Origin: Prochlorococcus sp. AG-402-C09
GTDB taxonomy: Bacteria > Cyanobacteriota > Cyanobacteriia > PCC-6307 > Cyanobiaceae
Reading direction: 5' to 3'
Assembly (NCBI GenBank): GCA_003279565.1
Contig: QCHN01000014.1
Coordinates: 1 to 34,793, forward strand
DNA length: 34,793 bases
Shown here: piece by piece, positions 17,003 through 26,531 of the stretch
Layout of the letters: every line of letters starts with the position of its first letter
How positions within the stretch are numbered: position 1 is the stretch's first letter
Program-made: the position numbers and the translations under genes
The notes under the pieces: generated by a model
The model's database searches: none
What the model saw: the letters and a program-made list of their open reading frames with translations, nothing else
Told to the model about the DNA's origin: nothing

Positions 17003-17608
17003 TCAAAGGAGGTAAAGGATGATGAATAAAACGACCCAAATCCCATCTACAAAGTGCCAATAGAGCTCTACTGCCTCAAATGGGAACTTGTTTTCGTTAT
17101 TAACTCGACCAAATGGGACACGTGTTTGCCACCAAATAATCATTATCATTATTGATCCAAGTGTTACGTGAAGCCCATGAAAGCCAGTTAATGCATAAAA
17201 AGTACTTGCAAAGAGGTTATCAGTTAATCCAAAAGGCAAAGTAAAGTACTCAAACATTTGGCTGATTAAAAATGCCACTCCCAAAGCACCTGTTATGAGA
17301 AGCCATCTTTGGCATTCTTTTGATTCGTTTCTTTCTAGGAATTTCCCAGCTCGATGAAAAGTAAAGCTACTAACTAGGAGCAAGACCGTATTTAAAGTGG
17401 GTAATGGTAGTTCTAATTCGTAAATAGCATCAGGACCAATAGGATTGACTGCTTTGAAAGTAAGGTATGCAGCAAAAAAACCTGCAAAGGTCATTCCATC
17501 CGCGATTAAAAAAGCTATTAATCCAAACAAACGAAAATCTTCATGTTCTTCAGTTGATAAATTTTTTTTGCTTTCTGAGGATTGCTCTTTTGGAACTATT
17601 GATGTCAT
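17003..17608 (-). CDS. ctaE: Cytochrome c oxidase subunit III
   Basis: The 201-residue membrane subunit III of aa3-type oxidase. It has five main hydrophobic helices and the family features FRLFGLIAFLIADGMTF near the start, TGFHGLHVTLGSIMI in the middle and AVELYWHFVDGIWVVLFIILYLL at the end. Subunit III stabilises the catalytic core. Its ATG overlaps the ctaD stop codon by four bases (ATGA), which indicates translational coupling in a ctaC-ctaD-ctaE operon. Confidence 0.96.
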   Translation of the reverse strand: MTSIVPKEQSSESKKNLSTEEHEDFRLFGLIAFLIADGMTFAGFFAAYLTFKAVNPIGPDAIYELELPLPTLNTVLLLVSSFTFHRAGKFLERNESKECQRWLLITGALGVAFLISQMFEYFTLPFGLTDNLFASTFYALTGFHGLHVTLGSIMIMIIWWQTRVPFGRVNNENKFPFEAVELYWHFVDGIWVVLFIILYLL

Positions 17609-19245
17609 TTCATTACCTCCTGAATTTTATTTGAATCTTTTTCTCCATAACCATATGGTTCAATCACTAGAGGTGCTTCTCCTTCCCAGTTCTCAACAGG
17701 AGGAGGAGAACTTGTTAACCACTCAGGAGTGAGTGCTTCCCATGGATTGTCACCAGCTTCTTCACCGTAGAGGATGCTTTGAAGAATATTCCATAGAAAA
17801 GGTAGAGTACTTAAAGCCATTAATAATGCACCCACGCTACTTATTTGATTAATTAATTGAAATTGTGGATCGTATTCTGCAACTCGTCGAGGCATTCCAT
17901 TTAAACCTAGCCAGTGTTGAGGCGCAAAGCAAAGATTAAAACCTATAAAAGTAATTATGAAATGGAATCTTCCAAGATTTTCATTTAGCATTTTCCCAGT
18001 AAATTTTGGGAACCAGTGATAAATAGAGGAGAAGATAACAAAGACCGAACCTCCATAGACTATGTAGTGAAAATGAGCAACAACAAAATAGGTATCGTGT
18101 ACATGAACATCAAAAGGTACTTGAGCTAGGGCAACTCCAGTTATTCCACCTAAAACAAAGTTAATAATAAATCCGCAGGAAAATAGCATTGCAGCATTAA
18201 GCGATATCTTCCCTCCCCATAAGGTTGCAACCCAATTAAAAAACTTAATGCCTGTCGGAACAGCTATAAATGCAGTAGCGATTGTAAAAAATAAGCGCAT
18301 CCATGGAGGAGTTCCGCTCGTAAACATATGATGGGCCCAAACAACTAGCCCTAAGACAACTATTCCCATAATTGAGAAGACCATTGTTGTATAGCCAAAA
18401 AGTGGTTTTCTGCTATGGATTGGAAGTATCTCACTGACTAAGCCAAAGGCAGGTAAGACCATGATATAAACGGCAGGATGCGAGTAAAACCAAAAAAGAT
18501 GTTGATAAACAATTACATTTCCACCAAGACTTGGGTTGAAGAAACCGGTATGAGCAACTATGTCAAAGCTCAAAAGTATTAAAGTGCCAGCGAGAACAGG
18601 AGTTGATAGAACGACAAGAATACTTGTACCAAGCATTGCCCAGCAATACATTGGTAATTGCATTAATTTAAGTCCAGGTCTTCTTAGTTTGAGGATGGTG
18701 GCGATGAAATTAATACCACCAAAGATTGAGCTTCCACCTAAAAGTAATACACTTAATATCCAAATAATTTGACCGGCTGCTGGAGTCGTGATGCTTAAAG
18801 GTGGATACGCTGTCCACCCTGATTGTGCGGCTCCGTTAATAAAATAGCTTGTTATCAACATCAAACCAGAGGGAGGTATTAGCCAAAAAGCAACTGCATT
18901 AAGTCTTGGGAAGGCCATGTCCCTTGCACCAACATAAAAAGGTATTAAATAGTTGCCAAAGGCACCATTTACTACAGGCACGATCCATAAGAAAATCATG
19001 ATTGTGCCGTGGAGAGTTAAAACTTGGTTATAAACCTCTCTAGGCATGAAATCTGATATAGGACTGATTAGCTCTATCCTTATTGCTCCAGCTAAAGATC
19101 CTCCAATTAAATAAAACAAAAAACCACAAACTAAATATTGAAGACCTATGACTTTGTGATCGAGACTAAAGCTCAGATATTTTAGCCATCCAGTTGGTTG
19201 AAGCTTTTCTGGAGGAGAGTTGCTTGGTTTGAGTGAAATAGTCAT
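17605..19245 (-). CDS. ctaD: Cytochrome c oxidase subunit I (A2-type)
   Basis: Catalytic subunit of the respiratory terminal oxidase, 546 residues with twelve helices. The metal ligands are all visible: His79 (heme a), His256 in YSHPAVY with the cross-linked Tyr260, the CuB pair His305-His306 (WAHHMF), and His391/His393 (AHFHY) for hemes a3 and a. The motif YSHPxVY replaces the GHPEVY of A1-type oxidases, so the D-channel glutamate is absent, as in A2-type enzymes. Lys334 (TGIKFFNW) fits the K channel. It lies five bases downstream of ctaC and overlaps ctaE by four. Confidence 0.97.
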   Translation of the reverse strand: MTISLKPSNSPPEKLQPTGWLKYLSFSLDHKVIGLQYLVCGFLFYLIGGSLAGAIRIELISPISDFMPREVYNQVLTLHGTIMIFLWIVPVVNGAFGNYLIPFYVGARDMAFPRLNAVAFWLIPPSGLMLITSYFINGAAQSGWTAYPPLSITTPAAGQIIWILSVLLLGGSSIFGGINFIATILKLRRPGLKLMQLPMYCWAMLGTSILVVLSTPVLAGTLILLSFDIVAHTGFFNPSLGGNVIVYQHLFWFYSHPAVYIMVLPAFGLVSEILPIHSRKPLFGYTTMVFSIMGIVVLGLVVWAHHMFTSGTPPWMRLFFTIATAFIAVPTGIKFFNWVATLWGGKISLNAAMLFSCGFIINFVLGGITGVALAQVPFDVHVHDTYFVVAHFHYIVYGGSVFVIFSSIYHWFPKFTGKMLNENLGRFHFIITFIGFNLCFAPQHWLGLNGMPRRVAEYDPQFQLINQISSVGALLMALSTLPFLWNILQSILYGEEAGDNPWEALTPEWLTSSPPPVENWEGEAPLVIEPYGYGEKDSNKIQEVMK

Positions 19246-19249
19246 AAAT

Positions 19250-20062
19250 TTATATTGATTCTTTAGAGTTTTCTTTTAACCATGTATCAAAGTCTTCTTG
19301 TTCATCAACTATTACGTTTGATCTCATCCCACCATGATAAGGGCCACACAATTCTGCGCAAACAATCGGAAAATTACCTGCTTTTGTAGGAGTGAAATTT
19401 AAAATAGTTGGCTGACCTGGAATGACATCTTGTTTAAGCCTGAATTGAGGCACCCAAAATGCATGTATTACATCTTTAGATTCCATTTTTAAGCTAACTT
19501 CTTTTCCAACTGGGACATGAAGTTCTCCAGAAATGATATCTCCTTTTGGATAATGAAAGATAAAAGCAAATTGCATTGCAGTTAACTCAATTGGTAGTGA
19601 GGATGAATTTTTTGTAGATGAATTCTCAATAGGCCCTGAACCAATACCTCCCCAAACCCTTTCAGTCTGATTATCCATTTGCCCACTGTGATCATGCATT
19701 AAAGGTTGCATGCCACCCATTCGATCATAAATATCGTAGCTATATAAACCTACAAACAAAACAACAATGGCAGGAACTGCTGTCCAGAAAATTTCCAGAG
19801 TAATATTACCTTCTAAGTCAATCCCATCTCCAGTTTCTCCAGGTCTACGACGGAATTGAATAAGACTATAAATTACTAAAGCAGTCATACCTATGAAAAG
19901 TATGCAGCCAATAATGAATAGAACTCGATAGAGTTCATCATAAACAGGAGCATTCATGCTCGCGCTCACTGGAAGCATATCGACGTTGTATGCAATCCAA
20001 ACTCCTGTTATGCCAAGAATTAAACTTAACGTAAGGGTTAAGATGGCCGATAGTTTCGGCAA
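19250..20062 (-). CDS. ctaC: Cytochrome c oxidase subunit II
   Basis: The 270-residue subunit carrying the CuA centre that takes electrons from cytochrome c or plastocyanin. It has an N-terminal signal/anchor and two helices (to about residue 110). The cupredoxin domain carries the CuA ligands His200 (DVIHAFWVP), Cys235, Cys239, His243 and Met246 (CAELCGPYHGGM). A Met/His/Gly-rich linker at 114-128 (RMGGMQPLMHDHSG) lies between membrane and cupredoxin domains. The start is a TTG (20060-20062), supported by a perfect AAGGAG six bases upstream. This is the first gene of the ctaCDE operon and is divergent from ctaA. Confidence 0.95.
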   Translation of the reverse strand: MPKLSAILTLTLSLILGITGVWIAYNVDMLPVSASMNAPVYDELYRVLFIIGCILFIGMTALVIYSLIQFRRRPGETGDGIDLEGNITLEIFWTAVPAIVVLFVGLYSYDIYDRMGGMQPLMHDHSGQMDNQTERVWGGIGSGPIENSSTKNSSSLPIELTAMQFAFIFHYPKGDIISGELHVPVGKEVSLKMESKDVIHAFWVPQFRLKQDVIPGQPTILNFTPTKAGNFPIVCAELCGPYHGGMRSNVIVDEQEDFDTWLKENSKESI

Positions 20063-20068
20063 GAAGAT

Positions 20069-20074
20069 CTCCTT
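20069..20074 (-). promoter_or_regulatory. Shine-Dalgarno that fixes the TTG start of ctaC
   Basis: On the minus strand AAGGAG is followed by six bases and then TTG. No ATG or GTG is as well placed, so the ribosome site decides in favour of the TTG start. Confidence 0.7.
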
Positions 20075-20244
20075 TTCTATTTATAGGTTATGGGCAAAAG
20101 TAACTAATGTATCGGCTAATTGTTAATTCAAGATGAATAATTTTTTTTTAAAGAGAATCTTTATGTTGCAGTCCGTTTATTCAGGTGACGTGTACAAAGT
20201 AATCGCTACGTTGAATTAATAAAGATATTGATGGATTTGCATAC

Positions 20245-21171
20245 GTGCATATTATTTATCCACCAAAGTCACTCTTTAGATTGGGCCAGCTTGCTGCTCA
20301 TGTGGTGGTAGCACTGATCGCTCTTGTAGTGATTGGAGGTGCTACCAGAGTGATGGAGGCTGGCCTCGCTTGCCCAGACTGGCCTCTATGTTACGGATCG
20401 TTTTTGCCTGGTAAGCAAATGAATTTACAAGTCTTCTTGGAATGGTTTCATCGATTAGATGCTTTCTTCGTAGGGATTGTTTTAATTACTCAATTTGTCC
20501 TGTCTTTGCTCTGGGCAAAAACTTTGCCTAAATGGCTTCCTTGGATCTATGGATTCTTAACTTTATTGATTGCCTTTCAGGGTTTTTTAGGTGCTTTGAC
20601 AGTACTTCAACTACTACCATCTTTAATCGTCATAGCTCACCTTGCAGTTGCATTTACTCTTGTTGCGATCATGAGTGGGGTGACTCAACAATTACTTAAT
20701 CCTGGTAAATCGATTTTTCCACTTTGGCTTCGTTCTGTTGGATTTTTATCTCTTTTTTCAGTAGTAGCTCAGTCTTTAATAGGTAGTCGGGTGGCAACCT
20801 CTTGGGCAGCACAACGATGCTTGGATTTTGGAGATTCTTGCAATCTTTTAGGCCTTCACCGGGCAAGTGCTATCCCAGTGACCTTTTTGGTGATTTTATT
20901 CGTAATTGTTTCATCTTTTCAGAGAGATGTTTTTATTAATCAATGGCCCTATCTCTTGACGATTGTTTTTTTAATCACCTCACAAGTATTTCTAGGAGTT
21001 TTTTCTATTCACCTAGGGATGAGTGAACCTAGTCTTATCATTGGTCATCAACTAATTGCCTGCTTGTTAGTGGCCGTAATAGCAGCATTGAATTTTAAAG
21101 GTAGAGGAATTGATAAACCTTCCCAATCACTTTTTATAAATCAATCAACTTTGGAGACATGTCATGGTTAG
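20245..21171 (+). CDS. ctaA: Heme A synthase CtaA
   Basis: Membrane heme O monooxygenase that oxidises the C8 methyl group to give heme A for the oxidase encoded next to it. The 308-residue protein has eight hydrophobic helices in two four-helix halves, with conserved histidines in [24 protein letters not shown] and [10 protein letters not shown] loop [10 protein letters not shown] after the first helix carries a Cys pair, as in CtaA. The start is GTG at 20245; the nearby ATG at 20231 is out of frame. It overlaps ctaB by eight bases and is divergent from ctaCDE across 182 bases that hold both promoters. Confidence 0.95.
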   Translation: MHIIYPPKSLFRLGQLAAHVVVALIALVVIGGATRVMEAGLACPDWPLCYGSFLPGKQMNLQVFLEWFHRLDAFFVGIVLITQFVLSLLWAKTLPKWLPWIYGFLTLLIAFQGFLGALTVLQLLPSLIVIAHLAVAFTLVAIMSGVTQQLLNPGKSIFPLWLRSVGFLSLFSVVAQSLIGSRVATSWAAQRCLDFGDSCNLLGLHRASAIPVTFLVILFVIVSSFQRDVFINQWPYLLTIVFLITSQVFLGVFSIHLGMSEPSLIIGHQLIACLLVAVIAALNFKGRGIDKPSQSLFINQSTLETCHG

Positions 21172-22159
21172 TTCTACTTCAGATTTAATTTCACAGCCCG
21201 TCAATCGAGAGGAAATTGTTCCTTCTAGAAAGCGTATCAAATTACCAGCTTGGTTAGAGGTAGCCAAACCAAGATTAATTCCTCTTTTACTTGCTACCAC
21301 AGTTGGTGGAATGGCTCTTTCTGAAGAATGGCCACTACCCTCTCCAAGATTGGTGTGCACTTTGGGTGGAGGAGCTCTTGCGGCGGCGGCGGCAGGAGCT
21401 CTTAACTGCTTGTGGGAACAAGATCTTGATAAGAGAATGAAACGCACCAGTAATAGAGCATTGCCCTCTGGTCGCCTTTCTCAGTCTTCTGTTTTTATTG
21501 GAGCAATTGCTTGCACACTTGCGGCTTCTGGCCTTTTAGTAGCTGGAGTTAACTGTTTAGCAGCTGGACTTACTCTTCTGGGACTTTGTAGCTATGTTCT
21601 TCTTTATACAGCCTTTTTAAAACCTAGAACATCTCAAAATATCGTTTTTGGAGGAGTTGCTGGAGCCATTCCTCCTCTTGTAGGAGCTTCGGCAGCAGCA
21701 GGACATATTGGATTGGGTGGTTGGTGGCTATTCTCTTTGGTAATGGTCTGGACCCCAGCACATTTTTGGGCTTTGGCCATATTACTAAGAGAGGACTATC
21801 GATCGGTTGGGATACCGATGCTTCCAACAGTAAGTGGTCCTTTTGTTACGGCAAAAGCTATATCTGTTTATGGCTACTTAACTGTATTTCTAAGCTTTTT
21901 AGGGTGCTTTGTCTTACCTGAAGGAGGTTTGTTATATGGAATTTTATTATTACCTTATAATTCACGTCTTCTTCAATTGGTTTCCAGATTAAGAGATAAT
22001 CCAGAGGATTTAGATCGGGCTAAGGGTTTGTTTAGGTGGTCTATTCTTTATATGTTTGGAGTTTGTTTTTTGCTTGTTATTAGTAGATTACAGGTGTCAA
22101 TTGTTTTTAATGATCAGTTAATAGCTTTAATTAAAGACTTCTCTATGAGCTTTTCATAA
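21164..22159 (+). CDS. ctaB: Protoheme IX farnesyltransferase (heme O synthase)
   Basis: UbiA-superfamily prenyltransferase that adds a farnesyl group to heme B to make heme O, the substrate of CtaA. The 331-residue protein has about nine helices. The first Asp motif is [20 protein letters not shown] (residues about 83-102). The second region, [21 protein letters not shown] followed by [11 protein letters not shown], is diagnostic of CyoE/CtaB. Its ATG lies within the last codons of ctaA, an eight-base overlap that suggests coupled translation. Alanine-rich coding near 21378-21393 (gcggcggcggcgg) is an ordinary helix stretch. Confidence 0.96.
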   Translation: MVSSTSDLISQPVNREEIVPSRKRIKLPAWLEVAKPRLIPLLLATTVGGMALSEEWPLPSPRLVCTLGGGALAAAAAGALNCLWEQDLDKRMKRTSNRALPSGRLSQSSVFIGAIACTLAASGLLVAGVNCLAAGLTLLGLCSYVLLYTAFLKPRTSQNIVFGGVAGAIPPLVGASAAAGHIGLGGWWLFSLVMVWTPAHFWALAILLREDYRSVGIPMLPTVSGPFVTAKAISVYGYLTVFLSFLGCFVLPEGGLLYGILLLPYNSRLLQLVSRLRDNPEDLDRAKGLFRWSILYMFGVCFLLVISRLQVSIVFNDQLIALIKDFSMSFS

Positions 22160-22262
22160 GTCTATAAAATAAAAATAAAAATTTTATGACCTTGCTCTCT
22201 AATATTAATTAGAATTTGTTAGAAGATGTCAGCTTATTTTTTTTTAGTCAATCTGTTTTTAG

Positions 22263-23276
22263 ATGTTTTTCATCCAACTAAGAGATTTATTTAAATCTTA
22301 TGGCCCTGTTAGAGCTCTAAATGGACTCAACCTCGGAGTCCCTAAAGGTTCTTTATATGGCTTGTTAGGCCCAAACGGAGCCGGTAAAAGCACTGCAATT
22401 AGAATTATCTGTACTCTCCTTGATCCTGATTCTGGTCATGTTGAAGTGGGGGGACGTGATGCTTTGTTTGAGGAAAAAGAAATCAGGAGAAGGTTGGGTT
22501 ATGTTGCTCAGGATGTTGCAATCGATAAAATACTTACAGGTAGAGAGTTGTTACAGCTTCAAGGAGATCTTTATCATCTAGATAGAAAGCATAAGAGACA
22601 GAGAATTGACGAATTGATTCAGAGACTAGATATGCATGATTGGATTGATAGAAGATGTGGTTCTTTTTCGGGAGGTATGAAAAGAAGACTTGATCTCGCT
22701 TCAGGATTGTTGCATGAACCCGAATTATTGATTCTTGATGAACCTACTGTTGGGTTGGACATAGAAAGTCGATCGGTTATCTGGGGATTATTGAAGGAAC
22801 TAAGAAATAAGGAAACTACAATTCTTTTAAGTAGTCATTACCTCGAGGAGGTAGATGAATTAGCAGATGAGATGGCTATTATTGATAATGGAAAAGTTAT
22901 TGCTAGTGGAAAACCAGATGATTTAAAAAAAGAACTTGGTGGAGATAGAGTTACACTTAGGGTGCGAGAATTCAGTGATGAAGCAGAAGCTGAATCTGTA
23001 AGAAAATTAATTAAAAATATCAATGGAGTATCAAATGTAGTAGTGAATCAAAAGCAAGGATATTCTTTGAATTTTTTAGTTCAAAGTAATGATGTTATCT
23101 CAAATTTGTCTAGTCATCTTTCAAAAGAAAATTTCGAAGTTTTTGCACTTTCTCACAGTCGGCCAAGTTTAGATGATGTTTATTTGCAAGCGACTGGCAA
23201 AACTCTTATGGACGCTGAATTAGAGCTAGCTGGTAAAAGAGATTTTAAGCTTGAGAATAAGAAATCTATGCGTTAA
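22263..23276 (+). CDS. ABC exporter ATPase (DrrA/CcmA-like)
   Basis: The 337-residue ATP-binding subunit of an ABC-2 type exporter. It has Walker A GPNGAGKST, signature FSGGMKRRLDLA, Walker B LLILDEPTVGLD and H-loop SSHYLEE. After the core (about 1-220) comes the roughly 110-residue C-terminal extension typical of the daunorubicin-resistance (DrrA) subfamily. It is paired with the permease gene 31 bases downstream and follows the heme A genes by 103 bases. The substrate is unknown. The position next to ctaAB is not proof of a link to heme. Confidence 0.9.
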   Translation: MFFIQLRDLFKSYGPVRALNGLNLGVPKGSLYGLLGPNGAGKSTAIRIICTLLDPDSGHVEVGGRDALFEEKEIRRRLGYVAQDVAIDKILTGRELLQLQGDLYHLDRKHKRQRIDELIQRLDMHDWIDRRCGSFSGGMKRRLDLASGLLHEPELLILDEPTVGLDIESRSVIWGLLKELRNKETTILLSSHYLEEVDELADEMAIIDNGKVIASGKPDDLKKELGGDRVTLRVREFSDEAEAESVRKLIKNINGVSNVVVNQKQGYSLNFLVQSNDVISNLSSHLSKENFEVFALSHSRPSLDDVYLQATGKTLMDAELELAGKRDFKLENKKSMR

Positions 23277-23307
23277 CTAATTGAATTACTCCTAAATTAT
23301 TAAAAAC

Positions 23308-24162
23308 ATGATTACTACTAATCCATCAATTTCTAAGGACAAGCAATCTAGAAATGATTTGAATGAAATGTTGCAGGAGATTTCTGCTTTAACATGGAGG
23401 CTTTTTATTCAATTAATTCGAAGACCTTCAACATTATTTGCAGGGGTTCTTCAGCCTTTGATATGGCTTTTGCTTTTTGCAGCGCTATTTTCTAATGCTC
23501 CAATAGATTTTTTGCCTGGGAGCAGTAGCTATGGAGAATTTCTTGGTGCAGGTTTAATAGTCTTTACTGCTTTTAGTGGTGCTCTTAATGCTGGACTCCC
23601 TGTGATGTTTGACAGAGAATTTGGTTTTCTTAATCGATTATTAGTTGCTCCATTGCGTAGCAGGAGTTCAATTGTGATTTCTTCAGTAATCTACATAACT
23701 ACTATTAGCCTTTTGCAGAGTTTTGCAATAATGGCAACTTCTGCTCTCTTAGGTTATGGCTGGCCAACTCTGGGAGGTTTCCTTTTGATCGCAATAACCT
23801 TGTTGCTATTGGTATTTGCAATAACTGGTTTAAGTCTTGGGTTGGCCTTTGTATTGCCAGGACACATAGAGCTAATTGCAATTATCTTCATAGCTAACCT
23901 GCCTGTTCTTTTTGCTAGTACAGCATTGGCTCCTATATCTTTTATGCCTCAATGGCTGGGATGGATAGCATCAATTAATCCATTAACATTCGCGATTGAA
24001 CCGATACGAATGGCATATCATAGTTCTTTAGATCTGAATGCGGTTTTAATTAATGCTCCTTATGGAGAAGTAAATGGATACTCTTGTCTGGCAATTCTAT
24101 TTATTCTTACAATTGGGTTGTTTTTTCTTATCAGACCTCTTTTAAATCGCAAACTTGCTTGA
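23308..24162 (+). CDS. ABC-2 type exporter permease
   Basis: A 284-residue membrane protein with six hydrophobic helices, the partner of the ATPase just upstream. Conserved features are the N-terminal coupling segment (WRLFIQLIRRPSTLFAGVLQPLIWLLLF), FDREFGFLNRLLVAPLRSR between helices 2 and 3, and the C-terminal WLGWIASINPLTFAIEPIR, all standard for DrrB/NodJ-type ABC-2 permeases. The transported compound is not deducible. The first 30 residues are polar. Confidence 0.88.
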   Translation: MITTNPSISKDKQSRNDLNEMLQEISALTWRLFIQLIRRPSTLFAGVLQPLIWLLLFAALFSNAPIDFLPGSSSYGEFLGAGLIVFTAFSGALNAGLPVMFDREFGFLNRLLVAPLRSRSSIVISSVIYITTISLLQSFAIMATSALLGYGWPTLGGFLLIAITLLLLVFAITGLSLGLAFVLPGHIELIAIIFIANLPVLFASTALAPISFMPQWLGWIASINPLTFAIEPIRMAYHSSLDLNAVLINAPYGEVNGYSCLAILFILTIGLFFLIRPLLNRKLA

Positions 24163-24191
24163 TAGTCTTAATTTAGCGATTAAGAAGAACC

Positions 24192-24671
24192 TTGGAGTCT
24201 AGAAAGTATCACCTACAAAAACAAATTATAGAAGCTCTAAAGGCTAAAGATAGTGATTTATATTCTCTCCTGAAATCTCAATGGGCACACCGTTTTGGAG
24301 TGGAAAGCTTAGAAGAATTGAAAAATCTAGATTTAAACGAGTCGAATCAAAACACAAATGATTTAAATAATCAAAAAATAGATCAATCGCAAGAAAATTC
24401 TTTCGAGGGTGATGAGTCAATTAATATGGAAAAGAATGATATTAAAGAAAAAGAAATCAAAACTAATGAATTTGATTCAATTAAAGATGAGAATGATGAA
24501 TCGATAAAAATTAAATCATATAAAATAGATGTTAAAAAAAATGATTCGAACAAATTTATAAATCCAGTTAAAGATAAAAATAATCAGACTAAAATAGAGG
24601 CCTTGATTCCTTTACCTCCTAAACCCAAATATGGTTATCTTAGAAAGTGGTTGTTAAGAAGTAAGTCCTAA
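24192..24671 (+). CDS. Conserved-looking protein of unknown function
   Basis: A 159-residue protein. Both ends look constrained: an N-terminal helix pair (ESRKYHLQKQIIEALKAKDSDLY, then LLKSQWAHRFGVESLEELKNL) and a C-terminal proline/basic motif (LIPLPPKPKYGYLRKWLLR). Residues about 50-135 are low-complexity Asp/Asn/Lys/Glu and likely disordered. The start is a TTG at 24192 with AAGAAG just upstream; no ATG suits better. It follows the ABC permease by 29 bases, probably in the same transcript, and is convergent with groL. I know no function for it. Confidence 0.65.
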   Translation: MESRKYHLQKQIIEALKAKDSDLYSLLKSQWAHRFGVESLEELKNLDLNESNQNTNDLNNQKIDQSQENSFEGDESINMEKNDIKEKEIKTNEFDSIKDENDESIKIKSYKIDVKKNDSNKFINPVKDKNNQTKIEALIPLPPKPKYGYLRKWLLRSKS

Positions 24672-24720
24672 ATTAACTTTTAATTTTTTTGAATTTGAGA
24701 GTGTAGATCTTCTCAATTCC

Positions 24721-26403
24721 TTACATCATTCCTGGCATACCCATACCACCCATACCACCCATACCACCCATACCACCCATACCACCCATGCCACCCATGG
24801 GGTCTCCGCCTTCAGCACCTGGGGCTGCTGGTGGCTCAGGTTTGTCGGCAATCACAACTTCTGTTGTGATTAGAAGTGAAGCTATTGATACAGCATCTTG
24901 AAGAGCAAGACGTATTACCTTTGAGGCATCTAATATTCCTGCTTCAAGTAAATCCACATACTCTCCAGTTTGTGCATTGAAGCCTTTACCTAATCTCTTG
25001 ATATCAGAAACAACAACATCCCCATTATATCCTGCATTTATAGCTATCTGTTTTGTTGGAGCAGTCAATGCTCTTTCTATGATTTTAACTCCGGTTCTTT
25101 GATCACCTTCTAGCTTTTTTGACAAATCTTCAAGCCCATCACTTAGTTCTAGGAGAGTAGTTCCTCCACCTGCAACAATACCTTCTTCAATAGCTGCGCG
25201 GGTTGCATTAAGAGCATCCTCAATTCTTAGCTTTCTATTCTTTAACTCAGTTTCAGTAGGAGCACCAACTTTAATTACTGCTACACCTCCTGCAAGTTTA
25301 GCGATTCTTTCGTTTAACTTTTCTTGGTCATACTCAGAATCTGTTTCATCCAGTTCTCTTTTTATTGAGGCAATGCGATTAGATAGTTCAGTATTTTGAT
25401 TTTCATTTGCAACAATTGTTGTTGTGTCTTTTGTAATTGTCACTCTTCTTGCTTGACCTAAATCAGAAATTTGAACTTTCTCAAGACTCATGGCTTTGTC
25501 TTCGCTAATTAATGTGCCACCAGTTAGCACAGCAATATCTCCTAGTGCCGCTTTTCTCCTCTCGCCAAATGATGGTGCTCTAACTGCTGCGACCTGTAAA
25601 ACCCCGCGGTTTTTATTTACTACTAGTGTGGCTAATGCTTCACCCTCTACTTCTTCGGCAAGAATTATTAATGGTGTTCCATTCTTCTGAACAGTTTCCA
25701 GAACTGGAATGAGATCTGCAATTGATGAAATCTTTTTATCAGTGATTAATAATGATGGATTTTCAAATTCACAAATTAATCGATCTTCGTCAGTAACAAA
25801 ATATGGTGAGCTATAACCCCTATCAAATGCCATCCCCTCAGTGATATCTAGCTCAGTAGCTAAAGATTTGGATTCTTCAACTGTAATTACTCCGTCAAAA
25901 CTGACTTTATCTATTGCATTTGCAATCATTGAACCTATTTCCTCGTCTCCACCAGCACTAACTGTCGCAACTTGCTTGATAGCATCCCCACTGACTGATT
26001 TGCTTTTTTTCTTAAGATCATTAACGATTTGTGCTACGGCCTTTTCCATTCCCCTTCTTAATTCGATCGGGCTTGCTCCCGCGGCTGTATTTCTCAACCC
26101 TTCTTGAACCATGAATTGAGCTAAAACAGTTGCAGTAGTTGTTCCATCCCCGGCTTTTTCCTTCGTTTTTGATGCAACTTGTTCAATCAGCTTTGCTCCT
26201 ATGTTCTCAAATGGATCTTCAAGATCTATTTCTTTAGCAATAGTTACTCCGTCATTAACGATATCTGGGGCACCAAATTTTTTTTCAATAACAACATTTC
26301 TACCTTTAGGTCCAATTGTGACTTTTAGTGCATTGGCTAAGTTGTTTACTCCTTTTTCTAGAGCGCCACGTGATTCGTCTGAAAAACTTAGAAGTTTTGA
26401 CAT
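24721..26403 (-). CDS. groL: 60-kDa chaperonin GroEL
   Basis: ATP-dependent protein-folding chamber subunit, 560 residues. It has [12 protein letters not shown] near residue 28, the nucleotide motif [12 protein letters not shown] near 85, the apical domain with SSPYFVTD, and [14 protein letters not shown] near 410. The C-terminus ends in repeated GGM units (six or more), the flexible tail that lies inside the ring. No groES gene is adjacent, so this is the lone groL; cyanobacteria usually have a second one in a groESL operon. No CIRCE operator (TTAGCACTC-N9-GAGTGCTAA) is present upstream, but a longer hairpin is. Confidence 0.97.
   Translation of the reverse strand: MSKLLSFSDESRGALEKGVNNLANALKVTIGPKGRNVVIEKKFGAPDIVNDGVTIAKEIDLEDPFENIGAKLIEQVASKTKEKAGDGTTTATVLAQFMVQEGLRNTAAGASPIELRRGMEKAVAQIVNDLKKKSKSVSGDAIKQVATVSAGGDEEIGSMIANAIDKVSFDGVITVEESKSLATELDITEGMAFDRGYSSPYFVTDEDRLICEFENPSLLITDKKISSIADLIPVLETVQKNGTPLIILAEEVEGEALATLVVNKNRGVLQVAAVRAPSFGERRKAALGDIAVLTGGTLISEDKAMSLEKVQISDLGQARRVTITKDTTTIVANENQNTELSNRIASIKRELDETDSEYDQEKLNERIAKLAGGVAVIKVGAPTETELKNRKLRIEDALNATRAAIEEGIVAGGGTTLLELSDGLEDLSKKLEGDQRTGVKIIERALTAPTKQIAINAGYNGDVVVSDIKRLGKGFNAQTGEYVDLLEAGILDASKVIRLALQDAVSIASLLITTEVVIADKPEPPAAPGAEGGDPMGGMGGMGGMGGMGGMGGMGMPGMM
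24740..24799 (-). repeat. 9-base tandem repeat encoding the GroEL Gly-Gly-Met tail
   Basis: The unit CCCATACCA occurs five times without change from 24740 to 24784, then once with one substitution (24785-24793), then a partial copy. It encodes the GGM repeats at the chaperonin C-terminus and can vary in number by slippage. Confidence 0.9.
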
Positions 26404-26421
26404 ATTTGATTTGAATTAATC

Positions 26422-26459
26422 TTAATCTCCCACAGGAATCACACATTAGGGGAGACTAA
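26422..26459 (-). promoter_or_regulatory. Inverted repeat in the groL leader
   Basis: On the minus strand TTAGTCTCCC (26450-26459) can pair with GGGAGATTAA (26422-26431) as a 10-base-pair stem with one G-U pair and an 18-base loop. The base of the stem lies 18 bases before the groL ATG. The TTAG...TAA outline recalls a CIRCE site, but the sequence and spacing differ. It may be a protein operator or an mRNA structure. Confidence 0.4.
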
Positions 26460-26531
26460 ATAAGTGGGGAAAGCCGAATCGTAACTCACAAATTATTCCC
26501 AATTTTTGCAGAAGGTAGTTAGTGTCAACAT

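Noticed and set aside
24695-24716. Dyad TTGAGA...TCTCAA as a terminator between the unknown gene and groL
   Set aside because: The stem is only six pairs with a ten-base loop, and no T-run follows it in either direction.
24740-24799. Tandem repeat as a CRISPR or regulatory repeat
   Set aside because: The 9-base units have no spacers and encode the in-frame Gly-Gly-Met tail of GroEL.
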